From: Mastigamoeba balamuthi
Taxonomy: Eukaryota; Evosea; Mastigamoebida; Mastigamoebidae
Reading direction: 5' to 3'
NCBI GenBank assembly: GCA_902651635.1
Contig: CACRSC010000014.1
Coordinates: 327,364 to 391,363, forward strand
DNA length: 64,000 nucleotides
The translations under genes were made by a program, and so were the position numbers. Under the pieces are notes generated by a model that did no database searches, was not told the origin of the DNA, and saw only the letters and a program-made list of their open reading frames with translations. Position 1 is the first letter of the stretch. Every line of letters begins with the position of its first letter. Positions 10,252 to 19,563 of this stretch are shown in pieces.

Positions 10252-11430
10252 ATGTGGATTTGTGGACTCGGTGGAGACCTTTCATTGAGGGCATTGGCAG
10301 CTTGGATTGCCCTGCAATATGCAGGAAATGACTACCATGTATGCAGTCAGGATCAGCTGGACCATGTGAAGCAGTGCACCAATGATAATCCAGGTGATTT
10401 CACAGACCGCCTTATGACACTATCCAAATGCAATGGTCTTGTGGTGCCAGAGGCAGAGATTGTATGGGTCTTCAGTGTGGGACTGGCTGATAGACATGTG
10501 GCAGGATTCATGCATGAGTGCAGCTGTGAGACTGTCAGTATTGCAGTGGACAAGGCCATGACAAAGGCACTTTGCAGGGTGGAGCAAACCCATCAGCATG
10601 ACACATGTACAGCAGCAGCAGAGCCTGCAGTCAGGTGGCACAATGAGAGGCCAAGGGCCACAGAAGGACAGTTCAAGGCATGGATTCGGTGCTTCTGCTG
10701 TGAACAGCAGGGGCACATAGCATATGAGTGCAGAACCAGATCAGATCCTAGAACCACATCTATACAGCACTTATGTAAGGAACAGGGGCAAGAAAAGACA
10801 TTCAGCTCATGAGCTGGGAACAGCAGGGCATTGGAGGAAGATGTGGCAGAGGCCAAAGCAGTTGAAGCAGAGAGTGACAGCAACAACAGTGACAGCAGTG
10901 CAGCTTGGGCCCCTGGGGAGTGTAACATGCTTCCTCACGACTCAGTGCCCCTCAGCAAGCTGACAAATCCCACAGTGATTGCATTTGGGAACAATGAGCT
11001 GGTTTGTGCCATCATTCCCAGTGCTCAGTAGCCACATTTATCAGTGAGACACTGTGGGCAAAGATTGGAAATGGGGCTCAGCTGGGCCCATGCCTGAACC
11101 TGCTGACCACAATGAACAAGAACACGGTAGGTTCTAGGGAAGACCAGGATTACATGGTGAATTGCAGCCTGTTCCAGGCACGTGCTCACAATTGTGATAT
11201 GGGATTTCCATTATAATGCCCTAATTGGCATGGATGTGCTTATCCTGATGAATGACCATATAAACTGGAATGACAGCAGGCTGAAGACCCATTATAAGAG
11301 TGTAGGTAAGGTATCAGTTTCCACAGAGGAGATGAGTTGTGGGGTATTAACCTGGTTGCCTGTGCTGATACAATGATCATACTATCACAATTATGTGCAA
11401 ACATCCTAGTGCAGTGCTCAGGATGGAGGG
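10252..11430 (+). mobile_element. Degenerate LTR-type retroelement remnant: gag plus protease-like region
   Basis: Positions 10252-10812 encode a Gag-like frame of about 186 residues. It has a retrotransposon-gag helical region (VKQCTNDNPGDFTDRLMTL) and a C-terminal zinc knuckle CFCCEQQGHIAYEC that fits C-X2-C-X4-H-X4-C. Downstream, separated by stops and frame changes, are ATFISETLWAKIG and YNALIGMDVLILMNDHINW, typical of the two halves of a retropepsin-like domain; the catalytic D-T/S-G is not intact. No reverse transcriptase, RNase H or integrase follows, and I could not find flanking LTRs. The element is a truncated, inactive relic, more AT-rich than the surrounding genes. Confidence 0.65.
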
Positions 11431-11436
11431 GATCTG

Positions 11437-12003
11437 CCTGATGGGTAGGAATTCCCACCAAAAGGGTCAAAATCATTACAAATGATCAATAGTACATGCC
11501 CTTAATATCAGAAGCTCTTGGAAGCATTTGAAGCACGATTTCACAGAAATTTTTCAAATCAAGTGATTTGTGACAAAGGTGATATATGCCAGCATATGTG
11601 CTGGGCTACATGCCAGTGGCACAGCTTGGCTATTGACTATGCTGGCAGCACAGTGTATGTGCCAGTGTATATGCTGGGATATGAGCCAGCATGAAAAGTG
11701 TCAGTAGTTTGTGGTCAATGGTAATCAATACACCATTCAAAGCAGACACAGTGACTTTCAATTGTAATAACCAACTGGTTTCATTGCTTTAGTCACACTC
11801 AGGATCAGATTCATCAGAGGAGAGGGCATCATCATCATCACTGCACTCAGCACAATCCATGATGCAGTCCTTTGGATCAGCCATAATGTCATTCAGACCA
11901 TTAAAGGACACATCTGGGTTGATGAATTCCTCTTCAAACATCTTGAGGTCCATCTGCAGAGGACTGGTTGGAAGTAGCTTATCGGAGTTGGAGAGCCAGG
12001 AGT
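11437..12003 (-). mobile_element. Transposon 3' end, copy 1 (C-terminal part of a DDE-type transposase)
   Basis: This segment is repeated, at roughly 85-90 percent identity by eye, at 15423-15988. On the minus strand both copies encode the same open C-terminus: FINPDVSFNGLNDIMADP in this copy, then an acidic end DDDDALSSDESDPECD and a stop (here at about 11789). A short conserved motif followed by an acidic tail is usual at the C-terminus of pogo/Tigger-like DDE_1 transposases. A cluster of palindromic short repeats lies at the distal end (11583-11692). Confidence 0.55.
11583..11692. repeat. Cluster of short palindromic repeats (TGCCAGTGGCA type)
   Basis: Repeated variants of tatGCCAGca, TGCCAGTGGCA and TGCTGGCAGCA occur close together. 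The same motif family recurs at 12421-12500 and 15568-15675. Clustered short palindromes near transposon ends often serve as transposase-binding subterminal repeats; that role is inferred. Confidence 0.6.
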
Positions 12004-12047
12004 CCAGGTTCGCATTGCACCAAAGAGAAGACTCTCTTTCTGTGTGA

Positions 12048-12097
12048 TAAGTCACCTACATGATGTGCTCTCTAAGTCACCTACATGATGTGCTCTC
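12048..12097. repeat. Exact 25-bp tandem duplication
   Basis: The 25-base unit starting taagtcacctacatg occurs twice head to tail (12048-12072 and 12073-12097) without a mismatch, just beyond the end of the repeated transposon segment. Confidence 0.9.
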
Positions 12098-12420
12098 AAA
12101 GGTGTTTGACCTTCTCAGCAGTTCCCTTGATGGTGCTGAGCCTGTAGTGCAGCCCCTGAGCATTAGCATCACAATTGAAGAGTGAATCTGGATGAACACA
12201 GTGCTCCAACCAGTTGTTGTTGTCCTTGGCAACTGATTCTGCTTAGGGCGCCTGGTGCTTCAGCAAAGCACACGTGGTGGTCTCAGCAGTCCATGAGGCC
12301 TGAGACAACAATGACATTAATGCCATAAGTCTCCAGGATGCTCGCACAGCCCTGTGCCAGGCCGTGAGCAACACCATATGTCAAATTCCCTTCCCTTTAT
12401 TTTAACTAACACACACTTGA
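12098..12420 (-). pseudogene. Decayed coding-like stretch inside the transposon island
   Basis: The minus strand carries broken coding-looking fragments, for example HGLAQGCASILETYGINVIV and, in another frame, DNNNWLEHCVHPDSLFNCDA, interrupted by stops. They may be decayed upstream parts of the same transposase whose C-terminus lies at 11789-12003. Identification is not secure. Confidence 0.3.
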
Positions 12421-12500
12421 TATGCCAGCGGCCTATAATTATATGCTGGCAGCACATAATTATATGCCAGTGGCACATAACATATGCTGCTGGCACATAA
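12421..12500. repeat. Second cluster of palindromic subterminal-type repeats
   Basis: Contains tatgccagcggcc, atatgctggcagcacat, tatgccagtggcacat and tatgctgctggcacat in 80 bases, the same family as 11583-11692. The two clusters bracket an approximately 0.9 kb segment and may mark the two ends of one element. Confidence 0.55.
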
Positions 12501-12540
12501 ATATTTAACAGCAACAACTAGCACTAATTGTTGTTAAGCC

Positions 12541-12972
12541 ACAGAAAGAGCGTGAGGAGGCTCTGCAGTCAGCACTGCAGTCCATACAGTCCCTCAGCAC
12601 ACATATGAAGGACCTGATAGCACTGAATCAGAAATCTCAGGACGAGGTGAAGAGGCTGACTGCTGAAATCACCTCTGCTGCTGGACCAGGTCTCCTCATT
12701 CCAGCACAGCAGCAGGACCAGATCATCAAGGGCGTGGAGGCTGCCAGGGCCAAGGTGAAGGAGAAGATCGCCATGCCACATACAAGAAAGAGCAGCTCAG
12801 GGTATTTAATGACCTGCATGAGCAGCACATGCTCATTGCACCATTGAAGAGCCAGAACGAGAGGCTCAAGGAGCAGCTGGAGCTTCTCAAGTCTGAGCGT
12901 GCTAATTGGAGGGAGTACGAGTCCCTCAAGGGCACCAGCACCACTTCCTTCAAGCACAAAGTGACCACCTGA
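12541..12972 (+). pseudogene. Broken coiled-coil protein gene
   Basis: An open frame reads EREEALQSALQSIQSLSTHM and onward through KDLIALNQKSQDEVKRL, a heptad-rich coiled coil. At about 12775 the frame changes, and the coiled coil resumes as KEQLRVFNDLHEQHM and NERLKEQLELLKSERANW, ending at a TGA near 12972. No intron explains the change, so it reads as a frameshifted pseudogene within the transposon island. I cannot name the family. Confidence 0.5.
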
Positions 12973-14600
12973 GCATGTGCCAGTGACAATAACCACTGAC
13001 AATACTGCTGACTAATAACCCCCTTGTTCTCATGCCTGCCTATGCAGAATCAGTTGCAATATTGTACACACACTCACTTATAGGCCTTCTGCTCGTGTTG
13101 TGAGGCACAGTCAATTCCGAGCTTACTTCACAATGCACGACATGTTTTTTCTAAGAGACAAAAACCGCTGGCAGATAACACCTTTTTCGGGGGAATTCCT
13201 GCCCATCAGGGAAAGCCCGAGGTATGTCACTGCATTCGCTCCACTCTCACTCGTTCTCCTTCTCAAGCATTCCCAGCCCACTGAGTTTCAAGTTGAATAT
13301 GCCCTATACCAACAGTATATGTGCTGTGTTGTGCAGCATGAGCATGAGAGAGGCTGGGTGTGCCTACATCCTCTGATCAAGCCCCTGCTGCACCACAGGC
13401 CTTGACAACACGCCATTCTGGTGAGTTCTTCCCTTTTCAAACACATAATCATCTGCCAGCATATGCTACAGTGCCCATCAAAACGACCTCCCTGGTCACA
13501 TTTTTCGTTTGTGAATTGCAATTCCAACTTTGTAGACAGGTTAAAAGAGAGCCCTGAGAATGCGGATCCCTAGTATTAAAAAAGTCTTCATTGCTCTTTT
13601 TCACTTACTGCAAACAGCAAGGAACAGAATTCACACAATATTATGATACTTTCAACTTCAAGCCTCTTCCACCAAGAGTAAACGATGTATACCAATTGAT
13701 TGCTATTTCTAGGATCTCACATCGAAATTCAAGCCTATAGAAGTCCTGAAACATTATCAATTAGTTTTTGATCAGGACTGCATGCTGGTAGTGAGTTGTA
13801 GATATCCTTATGTTCTCTCTTTACTTTCATAGAAATCTGACTGAAATGTGGCAAGATATTGTTCTCCTGCAAAGACCAATATCTGATTCTCTTTCCAAAA
13901 GAACATTCTGGACAAAGAAAGTAGTAGTGTATATAAATGTGCACATTCCAACTTTAGTGAGTTTGTTAGTGCCCAAATTTGTAGTAGAAAACCAGTCCCA
14001 CATTCAACTTGCCTGCAAAGTTCAAAGACCTTTGCACAAACCGGGCTTCTTTGCAATGCCAGACCTTTCGTATTCATCTACCAATACAAAACGTTGCCTC
14101 TTCTATTTAAAGAACACTATTCCAATGCCTTATCTGGTTCTTCTTAGCAAATTGCAATCATCTTTCCCCATGGTCCATGGTGAGTAGTGATTTCAAACTT
14201 GACTGTACATATTCTAGGTCTACTTCTTTTGTTCTGAGCTGAACTGTTAATAGTGATACCGGAATACTCTGATATTTGAGTATGACTGGTATTTGATGTG
14301 ATTCATGCAAAACAGATTTCTGTATCTTATAAAGTTACTTTTGTTCTAACTCTGAATGATTACTCTCCTTTCTTCATGTGGGCCTGGCCAGTCACAGGAG
14401 CCAGTATCCTTTTAATGCCTTGCTATTTTTGTATCCACTTCAACATACTTTGCAGCTGTAGTAACAGCTATATGCAGGCCCTTCACGTGAACCAGAACAA
14501 ACCACAATACTCAAATGAGCTGTTATGAGAGGACCATTTTTAGTTCTGAGCTATTACAGCACCTATATTTAACTGAAGAAAAGATTTATCCGAAGAGTTT
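12973..14600. other. AT-rich non-coding stretch of the transposon island
   Basis: Composition drops well below the surrounding GC content. Open frames are short and none resembles a known domain. This may be further transposon-derived sequence, but I can identify nothing in it. Confidence 0.4.
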
Positions 14601-14612
14601 TGTTGTGCGCCA

Positions 14613-15427
14613 ATGTGCCCCCAACCCCGCTGCTCTGCCACACAGCAGATCCACAAACAGCGGGTCCTAGCGGACATGGTGGAGTGCCAGCTTGCTGGTG
14701 AGCACGTGCCAGTGGCTGAATGCAAGAAGGCCAGGATCACGAGCACTGCCCTCAACTGTGCCAAAAAGGCCAGACTCACTGGACGTGACCTCGACCATCT
14801 CAGCCGGCCCAAGCTGCTCTCCAACGACCAGGAGAACGAGCTCAAGGAGTGGATGAATGCGGTCGGCCCCAGAGGACAACAAGCCAACTTGCAAAGAGGC
14901 GGCAGCCAAGGTTTGCCACATTGTCCACCCACCTCCCATCGTGCCCTCACTCGTTTGTTGCAACAGGCAGCAGCCATTTATGCTTAAGGGCACAAGAAGA
15001 ACCTCCAGCGCCCAGCACGTCTCTTCTGGGTGAACTGGGTGCAATGTTTTCAGCGCTGCAACAAGATCCTTGCTTGGGCTGCCCAGAATGTTGCAGTGGT
15101 GCGCAGGGCAGCTCCCCTTGCGCCAACGTACTCACGTCATGGGGGGGATACTCCATGCAGAACCGCCTTATTAGCCGCAAGGAGGTTGAGGCGTTCTACA
15201 CCAACCTCCACAAGCTCGGAGTTGGGATGAAGTACACGCCCAAGTTCATGGTGAACATGGACGAGACCTTCACGTCTGTGCCTCAGAATCATCAAGAGAA
15301 GGTCCTCGTGATTCCTGGTGCTCACCATGCCCAGTGGCAAGTGCGACAGGCAGTGAAATTGGGGGAGCACGTCACCACTGTGTTCACGGTCTTTGCGGAT
15401 GGCTCTTCAACCAAGCTGACCATCTGA
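14613..15427 (+). pseudogene. Degenerate pogo/Tigger-like DDE_1 transposase (N-terminal and central parts)
   Basis: The first part (14613-14880) has a helix-turn-helix-like segment LLSNDQENELKEWMNAVG, as in CENP-B/Tc5-type N-termini. After frame changes, 15185-15427 reads FYTNLHKLGVGMKYTPKFMV, then NMDETF with the first catalytic Asp, then HVTTVFTVFADGSSTKLTI, all characteristic of the DDE_1 domain. The second and third catalytic acids are missing because the frame stops where the repeated 570-bp segment begins. Frameshifts between the parts make it inactive. Confidence 0.65.
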
Positions 15428-15988
15428 TGGGCAGGAATTCCCATCAAAAGGGTCAAAATCGTAACAATTGATAAATAGCACATGTCCTTAATATCAGAAG
15501 CTCTTGTATGCATTTGAAGCACGATTTCACAGAAATTTTTCAAATCAAGTGATTAGTGACAAAGGTGATATGTGCCAGCATATGTGCCGGGCTATGTGCC
15601 GGTGGCACAGCTCGGCCATCGACTATGCCGGTGGCACAGTGTATGTGCCGGCATCTATGCTGGCCTATGAGTCGGCGTGAAGAGTTTCTGTCGTTTTGTG
15701 GTCAATGGTAATCATTAAGACATTGAAAGCAGACGCAGTGGCTTTCAATTGTAATAACCAACTGGTTTCATTGCTTTAGTCACACTCAGGGTCAGATTCA
15801 TCGGAGGAGAGGGCATCATCGTCATCACTGCACTCAGCACAATCCATGATGCAGTCCTTTGGATCAGCCATAACGTCATTCAGGCCATTAAAGGACGCAT
15901 CTGGGTTGATGAATCCCTCTTCAAACATCTCGAGGTCCATCTGCAGAGGACTGGTCGAGAGTAGTTCGTTGGAGTTGGAGAGCCAAGA
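15423..15988 (-). mobile_element. Transposon 3' end, copy 2 (C-terminal part of a DDE-type transposase)
   Basis: Second copy of the segment at 11437-12003, in the same orientation. Its minus strand encodes FINPDASFNGLNDVMADP and the same acidic tail, with the stop at 15776. It abuts the plus-strand transposase piece head-on, so the two halves point toward each other. It stops at the ambiguous base at 15990, immediately before the M16 peptidase exon. Palindromic short repeats lie at 15568-15675. Confidence 0.55.
15568..15675. repeat. Third cluster of palindromic subterminal-type repeats
   Basis: Same motif family as 11583-11692, here in more GC-rich forms such as tgtgccggtggcacag and atgccggtggcacag. 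Confidence 0.6.
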
Positions 15989-15990
15989 GN

Positions 15991-17764
15991 GCGCTGGCAG
16001 CATGCACGAGACACCCGGCACCGCTGGCGGCTGCGGCGGCGTCGCCCACTTCCTCGAAGTCCGCTCCGTGTTCCACCCCCCCTCCCTTCGCCTCTGTCAG
16101 AGTTCCGAATATCTGATACGTAACAAACAATCTCGGCAACGTAATCGCCGGGGAAATATCTCCTGTACGGCACAAAAAACAGCACATGGCGTTCAAGGGC
16201 AGCGCGGCGTGGCCGTCGAGGCACGCGCTCGAGAGGGCGGTCGAGCAGCGCGGGGCCCGCCTGGATGCCTTCACCTCGCGCGAGTCCACCGCGTACATCG
16301 CGCGCGCGCTGCCCGAGCACGCGATGCGGTTCGCCCTGCCGGTGCTCTCGGACATCGTGACGCGGCCGCTGCTCAGGCACAGCGACGTCGAGGCTGAGAG
16401 GGCCACTGTCGCCCGCGAGGCCCTCGAGGTCGACCGCCAGAGCGAGGAAATCGTGCACGAGCGCCTGCACGCGGTGGCATACGCGTCGGCAGCGCCGGCG
16501 CTCGCGAGGCCCATACTGGGCACGGACCCCTCGCGCGTCGCTCGCGCAGACCTCGTTCGCTTCAGGAGCGAGCACTACGAGCCCCGCCGGGCAGTTGTCG
16601 CTGCTGTGGGCCCAGTCGACCACGAGGAGCTCGTGCGGTCGGCGTCGTCGCTCGAGTTCGGGAGCTCGTCGGTCGCTGGCCACGAGTTGTCTTCTCGGCG
16701 GCTGCCTCTGCTCGAGGCCCCGTTCTCGGGGGGTGTGCACTACGGTGCGTCGGTGGGGGGTGCTTGAGGCCACTGGGGAGCGTCTCAACGATACCTGCGG
16801 CTGCAGAGGAGAGCCCAGAGCCGCTGGACACGAACCCGCTGGCAACGAGGGCTGCGGACCCCGTCGTGCATGTGGGAATCGCGGTGGAGGCGCCCCCGAC
16901 GACGCACGAGGACTTCTTCGCGCTCGAGGTCGTCAAGTCCTGCATCGGGTCGTGGGACATGTACGGAGACCTTTGTATGACACTCGACTCAGCCCAACGC
17001 CCTGCAGGGCTGAGCCTGGGAGGGTTCGCTCGAGCCTGAGCCCGCTGGCCACCCGGGTGGCCGCCGGAGGGCTGGCCAAGCGATACCACGCGTTCTACAA
17101 CGCCTACTACAACACCGGTGACGAGGCGGACCCTGTGCATTTCGAGACTCAGCACCCTGCGCACCTGCAGGTATGTTCGGGGTCTACTTCGAGGCTCCCG
17201 TCTCCAAGGTGTCGCCCATGTGCCGCGAAATCATCTCCGAGTGGCTTCGCTTGTCCAGCAGCGCAGCCACCCCAGCAGAGGTGAGGCCCTCCTTGTGAGT
17301 TCCGCACTGAGCGCTGACCCCCTCCACGCGGCGCGGTGCGATTGTAGTTCGAAGCTGCCAAGAGCGCCAGTGCCATCGATATGCTGTCGACGCTCGAGAA
17401 CTCGAGTTCTCTGTGCGAAGACATCGCGAGGTGCGCTGTTGGCCGCGGCCTCTTGCTCAACGCGCTGGCGCACTCATCTCCTGCATGCAGGCAGGCTCTC
17501 TCGAGCAGGGACTCGGCAGCGCTCCTCACGCCGGCGGAGAAGGCTGGGCGCTTGCTGGCTCTGGACCACACGGCGCTGCGGAGAGCAGCGCGCGTTGTGC
17601 GGAGCGTTCCAGTGTGCGCTGTCGTCGGTACGTGTCGCCCTGGCGGATGGCACGATGGCTCACAACGTCGTTCGACCCCAGGGGTGGAGGAGCGCGACAG
17701 GGGAGCGATGCCCACGTACGCACAGCTGCAGAGCTGGATCGAAGGAACACACTGGGCACAGTAA
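15991..17764 (+). CDS. M16 metallopeptidase, mitochondrial processing peptidase beta-like, 5'-truncated
   Basis: Beta-MPP removes presequences from imported mitochondrial or hydrogenosomal proteins. Exons are 15991-16058, 16183-16744, 16807-16960, 17008-17117, 17171-17280, 17348-17627 and 17682-17764, and all phases close. Exon 1 begins in mid-domain (AGSMHETPG) and ends HFLE; exon 2 starts HMAFKG, so the zinc motif HFLEH is split by an intron. The distal Glu ligand fits REALEVDRQSEE. Later conserved parts are RPILGTD, LSPLATRV, GMFGVYFEAP and SLCEDIAR; the protein ends GTHWAQ. The start codon and any targeting presequence are missing: the sequence runs straight into an N at 15990 and transposon DNA. 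The active-site motif favours beta over alpha subunit. It is either a truncated gene or a misjoin. Confidence 0.85.
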
Positions 17765-18405
17765 CCAGCGCCTTGAAGTTCCGGTCCGATCAGTTCACCA
17801 TACTGCTGGAGGTTGTCTGGTCTCTGAAGGCCGTGGTTGTTCTGAGTTTGGCCTCTGCGCAGTGTAAAAGGGGCTATAAGCGTAGCAGGGACCTCGGCGA
17901 GTTCCTTTGGCGTCTCCCCTATTTTTGGAGGTGCGCTTTGCAAGGCAGGTCATTCGCCGGGCTTATTCAGTAGATTGACAGTCCTCTTTGAGATCGCTCT
18001 GGGCCAATGAGGGCATTGGGCCTTGCCTCCTCCCTTGGAGGTGTCGTAACGACGATGAGCCTCGGCGGTCGAAGTGGAAGATACATTGCGCCACTTCAGA
18101 AGGTCCTTCCTGTCATTTCAGGGCAGCAGCACTTTTGCTTTTCATGGCAGTGGACCCGCTAACCTCGCGCACTCCGGATCGCGTGCAGAGCGCATTGCAA
18201 CTCTCTATGGAGGAATAACCGGCGATGCCTTTGGGGCGAGGACGCAATCCCGTCACCGAAGGAAAAGACCATAATGCATCAGTACAAAAGTAATACAGCT
18301 GCCCAGTTAAGGAAGCAGTGCGAATCAGCGAATTCTCTTTCCTGCTCCAAATTAGAAGGCAGGCAGGCGAGATCAAAGCCATTCTTCAAAGGTCGAGGTG
18401 AAGCA
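17765..18405. other. Intergenic region
   Basis: About 640 bases with no supported coding frame, repeat or RNA gene. Confidence 0.4.
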
Positions 18406-19369
18406 ATGGCGTCTGCCGGGCAACACGAGTTCCGTATGGCCTCAACGGGCCAGAGCCGCGTGCTGGGGCCCTGCGGCGTCGGTGGTGGCCCCCGTCTGTG
18501 GCTCTCTGCTGAAGTTATCTTCCGGGGCACCCCCTTCCAGGTGAGGTGCGCGCCTTCCTTGCGCACTGGCCGCCTAACTGGGTTGCCTGCATCTGCATAT
18601 GCCGATCGGTCGAAGGTTGGGGTGGTCGTGGCTGCTGAGTGGATGGATAGGCATGGTTTGGAGCCAAGCCACATTCGCTCTGCAGCGCTGAGCTCGTATT
18701 TAGTGCTCCGTGACTCGCATATCGACGCCGATACCGGTGCGCACTCCGTGGCATAGAACTGATCCACACTCATTCCAACTCGCTCGCATGCCGCCAGAAC
18801 CAAGTGCCGCCCAATGCCCGAGGTGCTGCGCAGGAGGTCGCCGACGGATAGTTGATCTGGGCACAGCAATGACAGAGTCTCTCGACAATCCCGGATGTGC
18901 TGATTCGCCCGGTCTGGCTCAGAGGGAATTCGTCTTCGAGTCGGCAAAATCGTGAGTTTCATCACGAAAAAAGCCGCTAACACACCAGACCAGGCACTGT
19001 AGCTCTTCGAGGCTCCATCTCGGTGGCAAAGTTGTACTCATAATCGATATCCGGGGGGAGGCTGGTTGCTTCATCGCGCGGGTTCATTCGGCCCCCATCA
19101 CCCTGCTCTCCAAGCCGCCCAGAGCGCGAGCGCGCAGCGAAGTGACCCCCTTCCCGAGCAATCCTCTCCCAGCAGCAGCGTGCCCTCCCTCTGTAGGCAC
19201 TAGCAGAGGCACACAGGAGTGCGAGGGCACCGAGGGCCGCGGCAGGGCTGAGGAACACTCCCAGCTCCTGCAACAAGTCCTGGTGCTGCTGAGACTGCAG
19301 AGAGACCAGTTGCACCGGCTGCGCCTCTTGGAGCAGAAGCTGAGTGTTAGCAGGAATACGACAAAATAA
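18406..19369 (+). CDS. Putative CudA-like DNA-binding protein, paralogue A
   Basis: Four exons (18406-18540, 18616-18736, 18798-18951, 18994-19369) with intron phases 0, 1, 2 give 261 residues. Family blocks in order: HEFRMAST and PRLWLSAEVIFRGTPF; VGVVVAAEWMDRHGLEPSHI; a Cys-rich CPRCC then RIVDLGTAMTESLD; REFVFESAKS; CSSSRLHLGGKVVLIIDIRG and ITLLSKPPRA. The C-terminal 30 residues are a Leu-rich helix (LLQQVLVLLRLQRDQLHRL). Five related genes lie at 35.7-46.9 kb on the opposite strand. The resemblance to Dictyostelium/Entamoeba CudA-like transcription factors is from memory of domain layout and needs a profile search. That it is a real, conserved multigene family is clear from the window itself. 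Confidence 0.75.
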
Positions 19370-19563
19370 AACGTGAAATCCTCCGGAGGTTGAGCCTTCA
19401 TTTAGGGTCAGTGGACCAGCTGCTCGCCCGCGACGATACGCGGCCCTGTTGGCGCCACCCAAGAGCAGAGACGGCATTCTTGCGTGCTGCTGTGATGGCA
19501 GCTGATTGTTGATTGTGGTGGTGCTGGTCCCAGATCAGAGGAAGCAGTCCAGGCCCCCCGCGG

